Shown: one piece after another, positions 35,663 to 52,371 of the stretch
Position numbering within the stretch: position 1 is the first letter of the stretch
How the letters are laid out: each line of letters opens with the position of its first letter
Translations under genes and position numbers: made by a program
The notes under the pieces: model-generated
What the model saw: the letters and a program-made list of their open reading frames with translations, nothing else
Told to the model about the DNA's origin: nothing
Databases searched by the model: none
Assembly (NCBI GenBank): GCA_037074765.1
Contig: JBAMDO010000579.1
Location: forward strand, 682,001-746,000
Reading direction: 5' to 3'
DNA from: Mansonella perstans
Lineage: Eukaryota; Nematoda; Chromadorea; Rhabditida; Onchocercidae
Length of the DNA stretch: 64,000 bases

Positions 35663-36659
35663 TCGCGTGGTCGGCAGAATATCAACAATCCCTAGTCTGA
35701 ACGTTGGATAGTCCTGGTTACCAATTGACCTCACAAAAACTTCACGACACCTGGAATTGACATAGCTTTTTTTAAATCTTGCACGCTATGACGTCGTTAT
35801 TACTACATACGGGATTGTAAGCAATGAATTAAGTGGAAAATTCGCTGCAACTGATGTTGAAGATGAAGGTATTAGTGATGCTAATGGTTCCAATAAGAAT
35901 ATGAATAGAAAAGAAAAAGTAAAGCGAAAGATTTGCTCCAGAACTTTTTAACACTTGTGTTGTTGAGTAGGTAGGTTTCTCAAGTCTTCAAGATGCTGGA
36001 ATGAATTTGTTTGCAGACCGTTTAAGTTGGATAAAAAAAAGGAAGTAAGAATAAATCATTTCAGGTTTTAAAAAAATCGGGCTCCGTGCTCACAAATATA
36101 TCGTGGGAGCATTCTGGATGAAGCTCATCAAATTAGAAATAGAGCATCATTGATTTCCAAGGCATGTTGTTAAATTCCTGCTGCAGCTCGTTGGTGCCTG
36201 ACAGACACATCAATTCACAATAACCTATGGGATTTATATTCCTTGATTAGGTTTGTCATATATTTGTATGCCTATTTTTCAATTAAATACTGGTAATGAA
36301 TTCCGAGTTTAATTAAGATACATTCTCTTTTCTTTCACTGTCTTGTAATTTAACGCAGAGTTCTATTGATGTTAAAAATTTCTTCAGAATTTTGCTATGG
36401 TGCCATTCGATGAGGAAGCTGTTTGGAAAGAATATATTTTGTCAGCCCGTATGTTTGTTTTTTTCGCGGTTCTTTCTTAATTGCTCTTGTATACTTTCTG
36501 TTCTACTTACGCTTTCTTAGTCTGAATTTCGGGAATTTATTTCCAGATTCATCTTCACAAAAATTAAACACTCTGGTGAAAGGTTTGTCACTGAGGCGAG
36601 AAAAGAATCAATTATGTGCAGAAACAAATAAACCAATTGTATGTCCTCAATAATTTTTT

Positions 36660-37020
36660 TATTTTGGAAATTATATATACGCAGTGGAGGGAAATTAGAA
36701 TTGCACATAAAGAGTAAAAAATTTTTAAATTTCAACAAGAAGTGATAGTGCATGATTTGTTTAGCAGTGCATGACGATATCGTCACCAAAGGGTGTTGGG
36801 TGAGCCTAGGTTGAGAACAGCTTCTAAAGCTATCTTGCAATAATCAGCTTTTAATAAGTACCCTGCAGAAAGAAATTTATGAAGTGGTTGTGTCACTCAA
36901 CTAATATCTATATATATAAAACAAAAGAAAAGAAAACACTAATGTGTATATTCACCAAATATAAAGTAAATTAATAAATGAACAATTATACAATTTGATT
37001 GAGCAATAAGCTAAAGTAAA
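36660..37020. other. intergenic, no gene seen
   Basis: AT-rich gap between the TTF2-like pseudogene and the convergent 3' end of the BLM gene. Confidence 0.5.
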
Positions 37021-37027
37021 GATAATT

Positions 37028-43175
<6,148 letters not shown>

Positions 43176-45589
43176 CCTAAATCAAGCCAAATCTACTCAA
43201 AATAAATCAATTCCATGTACCAAAAAAAAAGAATCCTCTGGATTTCCCGCCAACAATTTTTAAATAAGTTGTTGGTGCAACGTGAAAATCATTAAATCTC
43301 AAGTCGACGTAGAATGACGTAGAATGACGCAGAGTATAGGTTTCATAAGATTCCTTTTTCTTACTTGCAGTATCAAGTAGTTTAATGATGAAGTGAAGTG
43401 GACACCTGTTCAGAGGTCAATTCAGTGCTTGTGAAATGAAAAAAAAAACTAAGAAAATAGGGAATTTCACTGGCAATAAATCAGATCCAATGAATTCTCT
43501 ACTACTCATACTTATGAGCTACTTTTGAAACAAAAGAAATTGATTTGAAAAAGACCCTTAATTAACTGTGCAAATAATTCATTGAATCTGATTTATTGCT
43601 GATTTATTAAACTTCGGCGAATTCTCGACTATTCTCGACTACTATTACTAATACGAGAATAATTTGGATAATTTTTCCATAGGAAGAGATTATGAAGAGT
43701 GTCAATTATTTTTCTTGTTTCTCTCATAAATTACGGAATTCAGTCTTATCGAATTTTAAATTTTCTTGCCATTAGAAAATGTGTAGCAATTTCATTTCCA
43801 TAATGGTATGACAATGGTATTGTTGGGTGAAATAAAATTTTGCTTAACAGGTAGCATGTAATATGCATTTGTTTAGGGTATTGTTAAATGTTAAATATTG
43901 TTAAATTGTTAAATTGTTATTGTTAAATCTCAAACCACTCTCTCTCTAGAAGAGAGAGCGGTTAAAGAGATCGAAATCTTGCATCTCTGAGTTATGTGAG
44001 CATCTTTATTGCCAATATTAAAAGAAGGGAAAGGATGAAGTAGTGGTCATTAAATAAGTAATGGTCATCAAATACTACTATAGCTAGGAGTTAAATTACA
44101 AATTGCAAAGCATTAAACTGCGAAAATCTCATGTTAATGGCCAAATTGGACGATTGTATGATAGATGCAGGAAGTAATGAGTCATGACGTAATAGTTTTG
44201 ACTGATCTATTTTACTGTGACCTTTTTTTTGATCGAGATCTGTTTTACCGTGACCTTTTTTTTGATCGAGAGATCGAGAGCATAGGTCTGCTTTTATCAC
44301 TTATAAGAAAATTTGAAATACCAACGACAAAAGAATATAAGAAAATTTAAACAATAGAAGCGGAAATTTTGGATTTTCCTGAAATCACAATGTTTCTTTT
44401 GACAAATCAAAATTGTGCCACTAGCATTACCATCTCACGATATCTGTTACGAATGACAACTTCAGTAAAGAATTTTTTATCCAGATTCCTCATTCTGATA
44501 TCATCAATCAATCCTATGAATACTCGTATGATCAATGACCGCCTAACAAAAAATTCTGCCGAAAAAAACTCTATTAAAAAAAAAAATCCCTACCGAAAAT
44601 TTTTCTTCATTGTGTCATATCTCCATAATTTTCCAAAACATGTTGTCTCATTTTTGGAACTTTCGGCCTAATTCATAGAAGCAGCTTAAGCATAATAAGA
44701 GAATAAAACTATGTCAGTCTCTATCAATACGCAGTAAATATTGAAAATGCAAAAATACAAGAAAAACTATCCAAAATTTCGAACTAACTTTGCTGATTTT
44801 TTCATCACCGTACTAACAATTGATGAAGACAGTAAATTGCTACTGTCATTTGTTCAAATTCTCCTCTAAAATGTATTTTTCTACCATCCCATCATTATGT
44901 TGGCTTTAACATTCGACAGAACAAATTGTTGAAGTTCATCTTTCATTAGGTTATTCTGCTTCAGAAAAATGTTTTCTTAAAAAGAAACAAAAGTGAAAAC
45001 ATGCGTAAAACATGCATGATATAAATTGTTTATACAGATGGAAAGATCGATATTCCAAGTATCAACTTAAGAAGTAATACAGTAATAACCACCCAGGACC
45101 GAAAAGTAAATCTGTTTCGCACAAGTATTGTGTCTCTTTTTGCACATACCGTCATTATTTAAGTAAAACTTTACATGGATGTATATCACGATGATTTAAG
45201 CAAAATCCTTGATTAAATAGAACTAATTTAATAAATTCCAAATTTTTTTCCCGTTCAACTTTCTCCAACACAGCATCATTGCCCTGCAGCGGAAATCTTA
45301 TATTTTGCTTTCGCACAGCAAAAGCAAAACACAGCAAAAGAAAGATGTTTTATAGAATTTCTAAAGTATTCATTTTCGTGGAAAATTCAATGAGCAAAGC
45401 AAATAGTGACAGTATGTGATGAAAATTTAAACAAGCATGCATAAATGAAATGGAGGCGACAAATATGACTACATTAGTCTCTCCAAAAACCATGAATTCA
45501 GTGTTTTGCTTGAGTTAAAAATTCCTCCATATGTCGAGTTCCTTTTTTCAAAGGCAACAAATAAATACATGATAAAAATGATTATCAAA
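43176..45589. other. intergenic, 2.4 kb, with unclassified reading frames
   Basis: Holds a short tandem repeat near 44203-44275 (TGTGACCTTTTTTTTGATCG twice), a GTTAAAT-type repeat at about 43880-43927 and a CTCTCTCT/GAGAGAGA hairpin near 43940-43970. Two minus-strand reading frames look more protein-like than noise: 45155-45337 (NLEFIKLVLFNQGFCLNHRD) and about 44400-44530 (DDIRMRNLDKKFFTEVVIRN). I cannot assign either. They may be fragments of one dead gene. Confidence 0.35.
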
Positions 45590-46456
45590 TCACCAGTCAG
45601 TAACATCTAATTCATCAACACTCCAATCCTCAAAAGAACCGTCGGGAAGGTATCTGAAACAATAGATCTTCACCAATTTAATGCGGGAAATATTCTGATG
45701 CAACTCTTTGAAAATACATATTAAAAGCCAAATAAATGATTTAAAACCTCATTCTTCAGTTCTTAAGATTCAGAATTCTTTCAGATCGCTTTCTTTAAAC
45801 TAAAAATTAAAAGAGTACGGGACAACGCATAAATTCTGGATCTTAAAATTTAAAAAAAATTGAAGCTTTTCTTGTAACAAAACTAATAAAATAAAGATGT
45901 AGAATGCGACCTACGTTTTCCAATAAGCATCTCGAAAAAATTACATCATTTTTCTTCATGAAAAGAGACAAAATGAAAAACTAAATAAAATATCGTTTGG
46001 TATATTTCAACAAAAAACAAAACAATCACCTTCTTACGATAAGAGGTATTTTCTGATGCTTGAGCTCCTTGCGAGCGATTTCTAATGGATCAGTTTCTCC
46101 TTCTAATTCTACCATAACTGGGGCACCCATCGCTATTTGTAATGCCCGCGTACCAAGGATCCGTGCTCGTTCATATTTCGTCATGAATGGCGTTGTAACA
46201 CGTTCCCCGGCTGCAGTTTTTTCCGATCCCTAAGAAAAACCGTTAATAATGAAACCATTAAACGAGTATTGATACAAGGATGAAATGTCAAAATTAAATT
46301 AAATTCATAATTTCATCATTACGGGAACGTCCTATATGAAGTCTAAAGGATGAGTATAAATATATTATTATGGAATATAAAAATATATTTTGTGATTAAA
46401 AAAATATAAAATAATATAAAAGAAAAGAAATAAAAGAAAAATGTCAAAGAAAAAAA

Positions 46457-46489
<33 letters not shown>

Positions 46490-46778
46490 ATATATAGAAA
46501 GTATTATGACTAATAAGAATACAAAACATACATTTAATCCTAATTATGTTTTTTACAATGTTTAGATGCTAAATGTAAACAAAAGTTTCAAAGAGTTTAA
46601 CTCAATTTTATTTAATGAAATGTTTAAATTATATTTAATTAGGGATGGAAAAGACCTCAATGACTTGAATCCTTTCAGCATCGTCTTCAGCTGGTTCCAA
46701 CTCTAAATCATCCATCTGTTCCTCATCGCCAAACTCATCGGCGTCCATTTCACCTTCGTAGTCTTCGTCTTCTGCCAT
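45590..46778 (-). CDS. rpb-6: RNA polymerase I/II/III shared subunit RPB6
   Basis: Small common subunit of all three nuclear RNA polymerases, involved in assembly at the clamp. Three exons: 46656-46778 ([18 protein letters not shown], acidic tail), 46030-46229 ([40 protein letters not shown], then [16 protein letters not shown]), 45590-45655 ([20 protein letters not shown], stop). Phases match at both junctions (AG|A TAC). This gives 128 residues, close to the human 127, with the family's near-invariant core. It is divergent to the CENP-A-like gene across a 1.1 kb gap. Confidence 0.96.
46456..46490. repeat. TA/GA dinucleotide microsatellite in rpb-6 intron
   Basis: A (TA)n tract runs directly into a (GA)n tract. 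Confidence 0.95.
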
Positions 46779-47861
46779 CTTTTTTGATTTCACCTACAAA
46801 GCTTAAAAAAGATGAACAATTTGAATGAATTCAGCACAAATACTCCATTGTTCTAATAACTTTATACTGAACAATACGTGCGGTAAACCCGCAATGACCT
46901 CACGCCCGTCTACAATATGACCTTTGTCACATGCAAAAAGAAAGATGAAAGACTGACAGGATCAGCAACTTAAGCTATTCAGTAAAACTGCCAGAGAATT
47001 AACCATTGTGCTACGAGTTGTCGTCTAACTCTCTCTCCTTTTTTGAGATATTTTGCGCTTCAATCATTTTTATGCTTTCTCCATGCTTTTATTTTTATGC
47101 TCGTTTTGCGGATGGATTTTATTTTTGTATTATGGAGTTTTCTGGTCATTTGAGAATTCCTAGGAGGTGTCGGTCCAGACTGGTGTCGCGATGCAGGTAA
47201 CAACCCAATATCGTATCCCGGTGGGGCCTACTGTTTGTCAGTTCAATGTCCACTTTTTGTCCAGACTGGTATCGCAGTGTAGGTAACAACCCAATATCGT
47301 ATCCCGGTGGGGCCTACTGTTTGTCAGTTCAATGTCCACTTTTTGTCCAGACTGGTATCGCAGTGTAGGTAACAACCCAATATCGTATCCCGGTGGGGCC
47401 TACTGTTTGTCAGTTCAATGTCCACTTTTTGTCCAGACTGGTATCGCAGTGTAGGTAACAACCCAATATCGTATCCCGGTGGGGCCTACTGTTTGTCAGT
47501 TCAATGTCCACTTTTTGTCCAGACTGGTATCGCAGTGTAGGTAACAACCCAATATCGTATCCCGGTGGGGCCTACTGTTTGTCAGTTCAATGTCCACTTT
47601 TTGTCCAGACTGGTATCGCAGTGTAGGTATCAACCCAATCTTGTATCCTGGTGGGGCCCTACTCTTTGTCAATTCAATGTCCACTTTTGTCCAGGCTGGT
47701 ATCGTAACGTAGGTATCAACCCAATCTTGTATCCTGGTGGGGCCCTACTCTTTGTCAATTCAATGTCCACCTTTTGTCCAGACTGATATCGTTATGCATT
47801 TCGGTCTGCTCGTCTAACAAAACAACACTGGCCATTTTCTTCATTTAATATTTGTAGAATA
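46779..47861. promoter_or_regulatory. shared divergent promoter region of rpb-6 and the CENP-A-like gene
   Basis: The two start codons face away from each other across 1,083 bases, more than half of which is an 86-bp tandem array (47173-47797). No core promoter motif is assigned; the role is inferred from the geometry. Confidence 0.45.
47173..47797. repeat. 86-bp tandem minisatellite, about seven copies
   Basis: GTCCAGACTGGTATCGCAGT recurs at 47173, 47259, 47345, 47431, 47517, 47603 and 47689, then partially at 47776. The period is exactly 86 except for the last unit (87). Middle units are almost identical; the two at the right end share private changes (CTTGTATCCTGG, GGGGCCCTACTC). The unit is far richer in G+C than the surroundings. 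Reading frames that run through it are by-products: 86 is not a multiple of three. Confidence 0.97.
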
Positions 47862-49031
47862 ATGGTTCGTACAAAGCAAACTGCGCGGAAATCATTCCCA
47901 GCTCGGGAAAAGTTAATGAGGCTTCGCACAAAGCGTGAACGAGTTGTTAGAGCTAAGCATAAAGTTCACGGTAATGATGAAGGTGAAAGCAGCTCAACCA
48001 TTAAGAAGCGACGCTATAAGCCAGGTATTTATATCATGGTTTCCATATATCTTGTAAATCCATCTAGTGATTTACAATGAGTATATTCTGAATCTCGTTT
48101 TTCGAGTCCAGTTTTTTATGATTTCCTTTTAAAAAATCGTGCGCTACTTCTGATTTCTGGAATTTTTATTTAAATTCTTAGCAGTTTATCCGATCAGGGA
48201 ATTGCTACTGCTGCTGACAAGGTTGAGTTTTTCCAAACATGTTATGTAATTAATGCTTAAGTTTCATATAGGTGAATATAGATGTTTTTAAGGTACGCGC
48301 GCTTTGCAAGATATACGGCGTCTGCAAAAAACCGTCAATTTACTCATACCACGTGCGCCATTCCAACGTTTGATTCGTGAAATTGCAACGAATGTATCAG
48401 AGAAAGGCGTCGATCTGCGTTTTCAGTCTCTTGCAATATCGGCTCTGCAGGTTCTGTTATTATTATAGGGGTCATACATTCGTGTCTCTTATGTCTCTGT
48501 CTCTTTCACACATATTGTGTTTGAAGCACTTTTACAGTAGTTTTTGCAGTAAATCGATACGATATCGTTAAAATTTTAGGTAATAAAGATAGTTTAAAGA
48601 AAGTGTTATATGTTTCACAGGCATTTTCATGAAGTTAAAAATTAAAAGTTAAAAATATACATATCGTTTTGCAGACACTCAAGCGTAAGATACTTCACAT
48701 ATGGTCATCATAAAAAGAGTAGATTATGGATAGTCACCTTACAGCTAGTAATATCATGCTTGCAACTATTAAGAAATCTACACATTGAGCATGAATCGAT
48801 GTTGTACCCTCTTATATTCACATATTTGTTTTATTTGAGAGTTTGATAGAATTTCTACAAACTATTTTTTCAAAGCTGCTGTATTTCCAGGAAGCTGCGG
48901 AGGTGTATTTGACTTGCTTGTTCGAAGATTCAAATTTGGCTGCTATCCATGCGAAACGCATCACGATTTTTCCCAAAGACATTCAATTTGTGCGTCGTCT
49001 CCGTGGTGAAGTTTCTCGATTTGGTCGATAA
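47862..49031 (+). CDS. hcp-3: CENP-A-like centromeric histone H3 variant
   Basis: Histone H3 family protein predicted to mark kinetochore chromatin. Three exons, 47862-48024, 48293-48450, 48891-49031, give 153 residues with matched phases (G|GT). The histone fold is clear: [56 protein letters not shown] traits: loop 1 is three residues longer than in H3 (TNVSEKGV between REIA and DLRFQS, versus five in H3), ALQEAAE in place of H3 ALQEACE, and a divergent tail. Odd: the tail opens [11 protein letters not shown], nearly the canonical H3 start with its K4 and ARKS-K9 sites, then becomes Arg/Lys-rich and unlike H3. Canonical H3 is excluded by length, introns and the diverged helices. A non-centromeric H3 variant remains possible. 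Confidence 0.82.
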
Positions 49032-52000
49032 AAATGATTTTATTTTGCTTTGTTCCATTTACCTGAATCTCTGAGAAATGATTCCTTCGGAGTTTTAATT
49101 ACTATCCTGGATGTTAATTGAATGCATATTCTTTTATTATTTTGGTCGTTTTAATATTTGAAAGTTTAGAATTATTACTTCCAAAATTAAAGGTTAGTCT
49201 TGTTATTTAGCACTTTCTATCAAAACAAAGTTAGGCATCGTAGTAGTGCTCTGTGGTTTATAGCATAAATAAAGAAGCGAAATTAGAATTCTCTTTTTCA
49301 GCATTGCAGGAAGGTTAATTAACACTTAGCATAGTGTTTTTTATTGCGGTATAATACACTCACTTCATATTAGGCTTATGAACTTATTGTGGAGCTAAAC
49401 ACTGTTCCAAATAGAAGTGAATTGATTGTGTGTTGTTGAAGTTGTATAGGAAGTAGCATCAATTACATTAAGGAAATGTACTTTGTATATGAATAGAGAA
49501 TGTTTGTGAATAAAAATTTTGATAGTTATTAGACAGCGATGTGGAAAGTAATTTATTTGTGTTGTGGTTCTATAAAATAAAAGAAAATTTAAAAAATATA
49601 GGAATAAATGCCATATACTAAGTATTAATTTTGGGCTAAAAAATATATTATTAACCGATAAGGGATGAGATTAAAAAGTGCATACCAATGAATTGCAATG
49701 TCTCTGATACTTCTTCCTGCGAAGTTGGCTAACGAATTTGAATTAGCTTAAGCAATAACAAAACACTTTCATTTCAATCGTCGGTTAATTGAATGCCAAC
49801 ACTGTCCTACCAGATAAAGCGTTTTTTTGTTTAGAATTTTTATTTGATTCATTCAAATCCCAAAGAAACTTGTTAAGGACAGTTTTTTTAATAAGAACAA
49901 AACAGATTCTTTCTCCATATTTTTCAACGAGTCGATTTTGTTCCTTGATGAATCTTATTCCTTAATGAAACATTGTGGGAAATTTTTGAAGTTATTACCG
50001 ATATTTTGATCACATTTCTTCCTTGACACACATTTTTTAAATGTTTTTTTTTGTGTGATTAGTTTTTCTCACAAATTTTAGCGCACAAAATGTTTTCTTT
50101 GCAATCTTTTAGCGGTAGAACTTTGTAAAATTCTTTAATCTGAGAAATGTTCTAAATAGTCTTTAGCATAATATAAATACTTTGACTGCTTACAGCGTAT
50201 TATAAGTTTCTTCGGTTTTTTTAAACAATTTCCATTGAATTTTATCGTCTCATAGGGCAGCCATGAGCTTTTGGGGATAACCGCATATTGTTAAATTCTT
50301 CTTATTAAAACGATACTTAACTATAAAATGCTATTCTCATCCAAAACACAGCTAATAGTGACGAGACTTTTCATTTCTTTCAGGCCCATTACATTGCTGC
50401 AAATTCTGTCCAACAAAAGCTAATTTCTGACATCCTTTTTTATAATCAAATGAACTCATTTATGTTGCATTCCTTTTCTATTATTATTTACTTCATAATA
50501 AACAGTATCTAACAGTATCCAGTACACGGATACTGTTAGGAGTCATTGTATAGGGATATTGGACTCTATTAATTTATTCTGTTCACTGATCGCACACAAA
50601 AAATAAAACAAGTATTCTCGTAGACGTAATTACACTATCTTCTTAAGTATATCCTATCTCTTAGCATTCTTGGCCAAAGAAATAAAATAGACTAAATTGA
50701 TTCATAAAATTTTCAGTCTTTCTTTTATTTGTATGCTTTAGAAATTGCTTAATTTTTATTATATTTCGTAAAAGTATTTTATAATTTATTTAGAATTAGA
50801 AGTGTTTTATAATTTATCGGATTAGTATTAAAACAAATTCTAATCTCTGACCTTAATCTTCTTCCCAATACACAGTAATCTATTAATCCTGCTTATATGA
50901 CTCATCCAATTTTGAATTTCAAATAAGATACTGCAAAATAAGGATATTTTCTCATTGGAAGTCAATGAATCATGTAAGCTTTCAATTTGATGAATAGGGG
51001 GAAATGACCATTTCTAATTTCTCTTTACATCTTTTTTGAATTTAACGGCTTTTGCTCCCAATTTTTCAAAAACGATTGCTCTAATTAAACTTGTGATACA
51101 CTAATGATAAACGAAAATCAATTCAATTAATCATTTTCAATATATGTTAATTTAAATCCATTCATCCAATATCTAAATATATTGGATTAACTATAGATAA
51201 TTAACTTATAACTGATAAAGAAGTAATCATATTTATTACTTTACATTACATTTATAGCTTCCTCAAGTTTCCAAGGAAAATGTAAGCCAATTATAGTTCG
51301 CTCTATTCTATTAGACTAAGTGACATTCCTTGTGCCAGAAATCTCAAAAATTCATACAGTGATTACCGTAATTTGTCTTATCTTAAGCTATCTTAGTGAA
51401 CTCTTAAATCTCAGATTATCTCAATGAATTCATTTCTATGCTAATCTATCTTATCGAAGTACGACAATGGCGCTTCATGAAAAACTGGGTATATTTGCTA
51501 GATAATTATACGGTTCATATATTAGCTTCTTAATATGCTACACATACATATTGTAGGGCTAATGCAATAAAGTAATACTGTACGAGAATTTGAACCGGGA
51601 ATTAATGATGTATGCACGCTTACATTTTGTTAGCCCTTTCGCAGATTTTTATTCATTCTAAGACGTATCGATGGATATCTTTCCACGATCATCTTTAAGG
51701 CGTATGGGATATCTTTCCCCGATCATCTTTAAGATGTATGGAATATCTTTCCCCGATAATCTTCAACAAGCCATGGAAGGAGAATGTATTTTAGCGCAAA
51801 AAGCACAGGTTACACAATGTATACACTTCTATACTAGTGTATATTTTGTTCATTAGTTTGGCTTAAAGTCCTAAAAAAGCCCCCAAATGATAGGCCTATG
51901 CCACTTGCCATCCCTCAAATATTGATAATCGATATGTACTACACCTACCACCCTTACAACTTTTCTGCAATAGATAAGAGAGAAATGGTAAGGAAGAGAG

Positions 52001-52347
52001 TAGAGATGGAGAGATATTTTGTTGTAAAATGCCGCAGCTGGGCATACAACTGCTATCGGTGTTGAATTGAATGTTGCTGGGTCGCTGAGGAATATACGAA
52101 CGCGTTTAACGGTGGTGGTTGTTTGCTGGACTTAACTAATTCTCGATCCCAGCCGACCCAACTCGATCGACCCAATCTTACAGCACAAATACTATGAGCT
52201 GTTTTTAGAAGCAATCCTACGGGACAATCCATGATTTTGTAAAAATTGCGTGATTGATTGTTGAAATTTAAAAAAGCTGGCCAACCACTCATTATTTGTT
52301 AAATTGTGTGGTTAAAATTCCAAGTATAATCAGTAGTAATAAGTGAA
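49032..52347. other. intergenic, 3.3 kb, no gene seen
   Basis: AT-rich sequence between the CENP-A-like gene and the RUN/SH3 gene. A possible AATAAA for the former lies at 49268. It includes a 34-bp repeat at 51673-51770. Reading frames at 51671-51856 (plus) and 52053-52292 (minus) show no family signal. Confidence 0.5.
51673..51770. repeat. 34-bp tandem repeat, about three copies
   Basis: GGATATCTTTCC-type starts occur at 51673, 51707 and 51741. The second unit reads GGATATCTTTCCCCGATCAT. The third is diverged. Confidence 0.9.
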
Positions 52348-52367
52348 GAAGAAGAAGAAGAAGAAGT
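52348..52367. repeat. GAA trinucleotide repeat just before the start codon
   Basis: A run of GAA units ends five bases before the ATG at 52372, so it would sit in the 5'UTR of the RUN/SH3 gene. Confidence 0.85.
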
Positions 52368-52371
52368 AAAC

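Larger units (their letters stand above)
34440..36652 (+). pseudogene. TTF2/lodestar-like SNF2 helicase, broken
   Basis: Plus-strand pieces follow the SNF2 ATPase of the transcription termination factor 2 family: ELMPHQKEA with the LIWLLWREEQ frame after a one-base loss near 34549; GGIL, an intron, then ADDMGLGKT (Walker A, about 34799); VITTYGIVSNELS (about 35795); ILDEAHQIRNRASLISKACC (DEAH at 36117-36128); [20 protein letters not shown] (normally TGTP); VPFDEEAVWKEYI (about 36396); SSQKLNTLVKGLSLRREKNQ (about 36550). Damage: the frameshift, an in-frame TAA at 36171-36173, and TGTP changed to TDTS. Introns with GT and TTTCAG remain, so it is a decayed ordinary copy rather than a retrocopy. 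The 3' helicase half is missing. An assembly error could explain one lesion but not all. Confidence 0.75.

Noticed and set aside
34440..36652. The missing ATPase half of INO80
   Set aside because: It lies on the opposite strand and its motifs (HQKEALIWLLW, DEAHQIRNR, QKLNTLVKGL) fit the TTF2/lodestar group.
45155..45337. HRDIHPCKVLL read as a protein kinase catalytic loop
   Set aside because: No DFG, glycine loop or other kinase motif nearby and the frame ends at once; the likeness to HRDxKPxN is superficial.
47496..47786. Reading frames through the 86-bp array on both strands
   Set aside because: The unit is not a multiple of three and the frames arise only from repetition; no start, splice or family evidence.
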